In this document: piece after piece, positions 62,920 to 64,000 of the stretch
Layout: every line of letters starts with the position of its first letter
Position numbering within the stretch: position 1 is the first letter of the stretch
Assembly (NCBI GenBank): GCA_947495125.1
Contig: CANLXL010000003.1
Coordinates: 372,001 to 436,000 of the forward strand
Origin: an uncultured Flaviramulus sp.
GTDB taxonomy: Bacteria; Bacteroidota; Bacteroidia; Flavobacteriales; Flavobacteriaceae
Reading direction: 5' to 3'
Length of the DNA: 64,000 nucleotides
Notes under the pieces: model-generated
What the model was told of the DNA's origin: nothing
Seen by the model: only the letters and a program-made list of their open reading frames with translations
Database searches by the model: none
Program-made: the position numbers and the translations under genes

Positions 62920-64000
62920 TAGCAGTTAAGTTTCTCTAATATTTTTTCCGCTGTTGCTTGAATGGCAGGGACAGCCACAGAATTACCAAATTGTTTATAA
63001 GCTTGAACGTCCGAAACCACAATTTTGAAACTATCAGGAAAACCTTGAAGTCTTGCCCATTCCCTTGGGGTCATTTTTCTAATTCCTTCTCTGTTGACTT
63101 CCCCTGAAATTTTCGTTACCGGCTTGAAATTTGTTAAATTATCGTCAAAAACAAGGTTTCTTTCTCGGCCCATACCACCACAAACCACTGCGTTTGCCGT
63201 GCTATCATACGGAATTATTTCGTAACCAAATCCATTACCTTTACTTGCATGTCTCGCCTTGTGCTTACGGAGAGTTTCCAAATATGTTGTAGATAAGTAA
63301 TATTTAACTGAGACTTCCTCTTGTTCAAGAATATCTTCGAGCACAGCATTTTCATTTGTTGGTTCTGGATATTCAAATTCTGATATATCTAGGTCTTTTC
63401 GAAAACCTACTATAAAGATTCTCTCTCTGTTTTGTGGAACACCGAACTTTTTAGCATTTATAATTTGAGGTTCGGGAACGTAGTAATTTAAATCTTCCCT
63501 TAGCGTGTTTAAAATGGTAGCAAGGGTTTTGCCTCTATCATGATTTCTTAGCCCTTTTACATTTTCCAGAAAAAATGCTTTAGGTTGTTTATTTTTTATA
63601 ATTTCTGCAACGTCAAAAAATAAGGTACCCCTTGTGTCTTCAAAACCACCTCTTTTTCCTGCGATCGAAAATGCTTGACAAGGAAATCCAGCACAAAGAA
63701 CATCGAAACTATTAGGGATATAGTTTTTTGTTTCCGATTTAGTTATATCACCAAACGGTACCTCTCCGAAATTGGCTTCATATGTTTTTTTTGAATACTT
63801 ATCCCATTCACTGGTGAAAACACATTTTCCTCCCAAATTTTGAAACGCTAACCTGAAACCTCCAATTCCGGCAAATAAGTCAATGAATTTGAATTTTTGC
63901 TTTTTTGGAGAAGGAAACGGAACGGCATTATTGAAATCAAATAGTAAATATTGTAGAGCTTCTTCTGCCGCTTTATTTGTTATAGTTTCTTCGGGGTACT
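62919..64000 (-). CDS. DNA cytosine-5 methyltransferase, HpaII-like (5' end beyond window)
   Basis: Open on the minus strand from 64000 to the stop at 62919, 359 residues visible. A short start at TTG 63836 would lose motif I, because in-frame upstream codons encode KFKFIDLFAGIGGFRLAFQN (motif I, FxGxG). Further motifs are GFPCQAFSIAGKRGG (catalytic PCQ), ENVKGL, QNRERIFIVGF and the C-terminal QFGNSVAVP. Similarity to M.HpaII (as I recall that sequence) is strong, so CCGG is predicted. It protects DNA from the adjoining endonuclease. Confidence 0.93.
   Translation of the reverse strand, partial: YPEETITNKAAEEALQYLLFDFNNAVPFPSPKKQKFKFIDLFAGIGGFRLAFQNLGGKCVFTSEWDKYSKKTYEANFGEVPFGDITKSETKNYIPNSFDVLCAGFPCQAFSIAGKRGGFEDTRGTLFFDVAEIIKNKQPKAFFLENVKGLRNHDRGKTLATILNTLREDLNYYVPEPQIINAKKFGVPQNRERIFIVGFRKDLDISEFEYPEPTNENAVLEDILEQEEVSVKYYLSTTYLETLRKHKARHASKGNGFGYEIIPYDSTANAVVCGGMGRERNLVFDDNLTNFKPVTKISGEVNREGIRKMTPREWARLQGFPDSFKIVVSDVQAYKQFGNSVAVPAIQATAEKILEKLNC

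Overview
The window looks like chromosomal DNA from a low-GC member of the Bacteroidota, most likely family Flavobacteriaceae. The evidence is the gliding lipoprotein gene gldH, promoters of the TTG / TAnnTTTG type, an ATP synthase operon without beta and epsilon genes, a HemC-HemD fusion, HemJ in place of HemG or HemY, and many short lipoproteins. There is no rRNA, tRNA or CRISPR array. The species is not identified.

Layout. 1-6.2 kb: bactofilin, two small membrane proteins and atpBEFHAG. 6.2-13.4 kb: an envelope block (flippase, dUTPase, sugar-phosphate nucleotidyltransferase, TPR protein, DUF4292-type lipoprotein, EnvC-like factor). 13.4-18.8 kb: thioesterase, HU/SPOR protein, dprA, trpS, GlsB-type protein, acyltransferase. 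18.9-21.5 kb: an ECF sigma factor with a protein that combines an inner-membrane anti-sigma-like part and an outer-membrane barrel-like part. 21.5-25.4 kb: recA, then a compact trhO-trhP-ferredoxin operon for tRNA wobble-uridine hydroxylation. 25.6-29.8 kb: ricT, gldH and a class A penicillin-binding protein. 29.8-31.4 kb: 3-oxoacid CoA-transferase subunits. 31.6-42.3 kb: mostly minus-strand genes (double ABC ATPase, exonuclease, penicillin acylase, octaheme cytochrome-TPR protein, MGMT, CNNM/CBS protein, serine hydrolase).

42.3-58.1 kb holds a nearly complete haem pathway: hemB, hemF, hemE, hemCD, hemA, hemH and hemJ, with only hemL missing. An AraC-type regulator sits among them. Small mobile-type elements lie exactly at hem gene edges: a RAYT transposase overlapping the start of hemF, and two four-helix-bundle genes bounded by inverted repeats, one after hemCD and one before hemH. 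A plus-strand SF2 helicase with two membrane segments interrupts the minus-strand run. 58.2-61.7 kb: NtrY-like histidine kinase, Tat-exported oxidoreductase, enoyl-CoA hydratase. 61.8-64.0 kb: a HpaII-like type II restriction-modification pair; the methylase gene runs off the end of the window.

No wholly unknown multi-gene system stands out. The best leads are the membrane-anchored helicase, the element-invaded haem locus with element sequence recruited into coding regions, the dual-membrane anti-sigma candidate, the adjacent dual tRNA-hydroxylation genes, and RNA-scale structures (atpE/atpF hairpin, ricT leader, orphan terminator beside recA).
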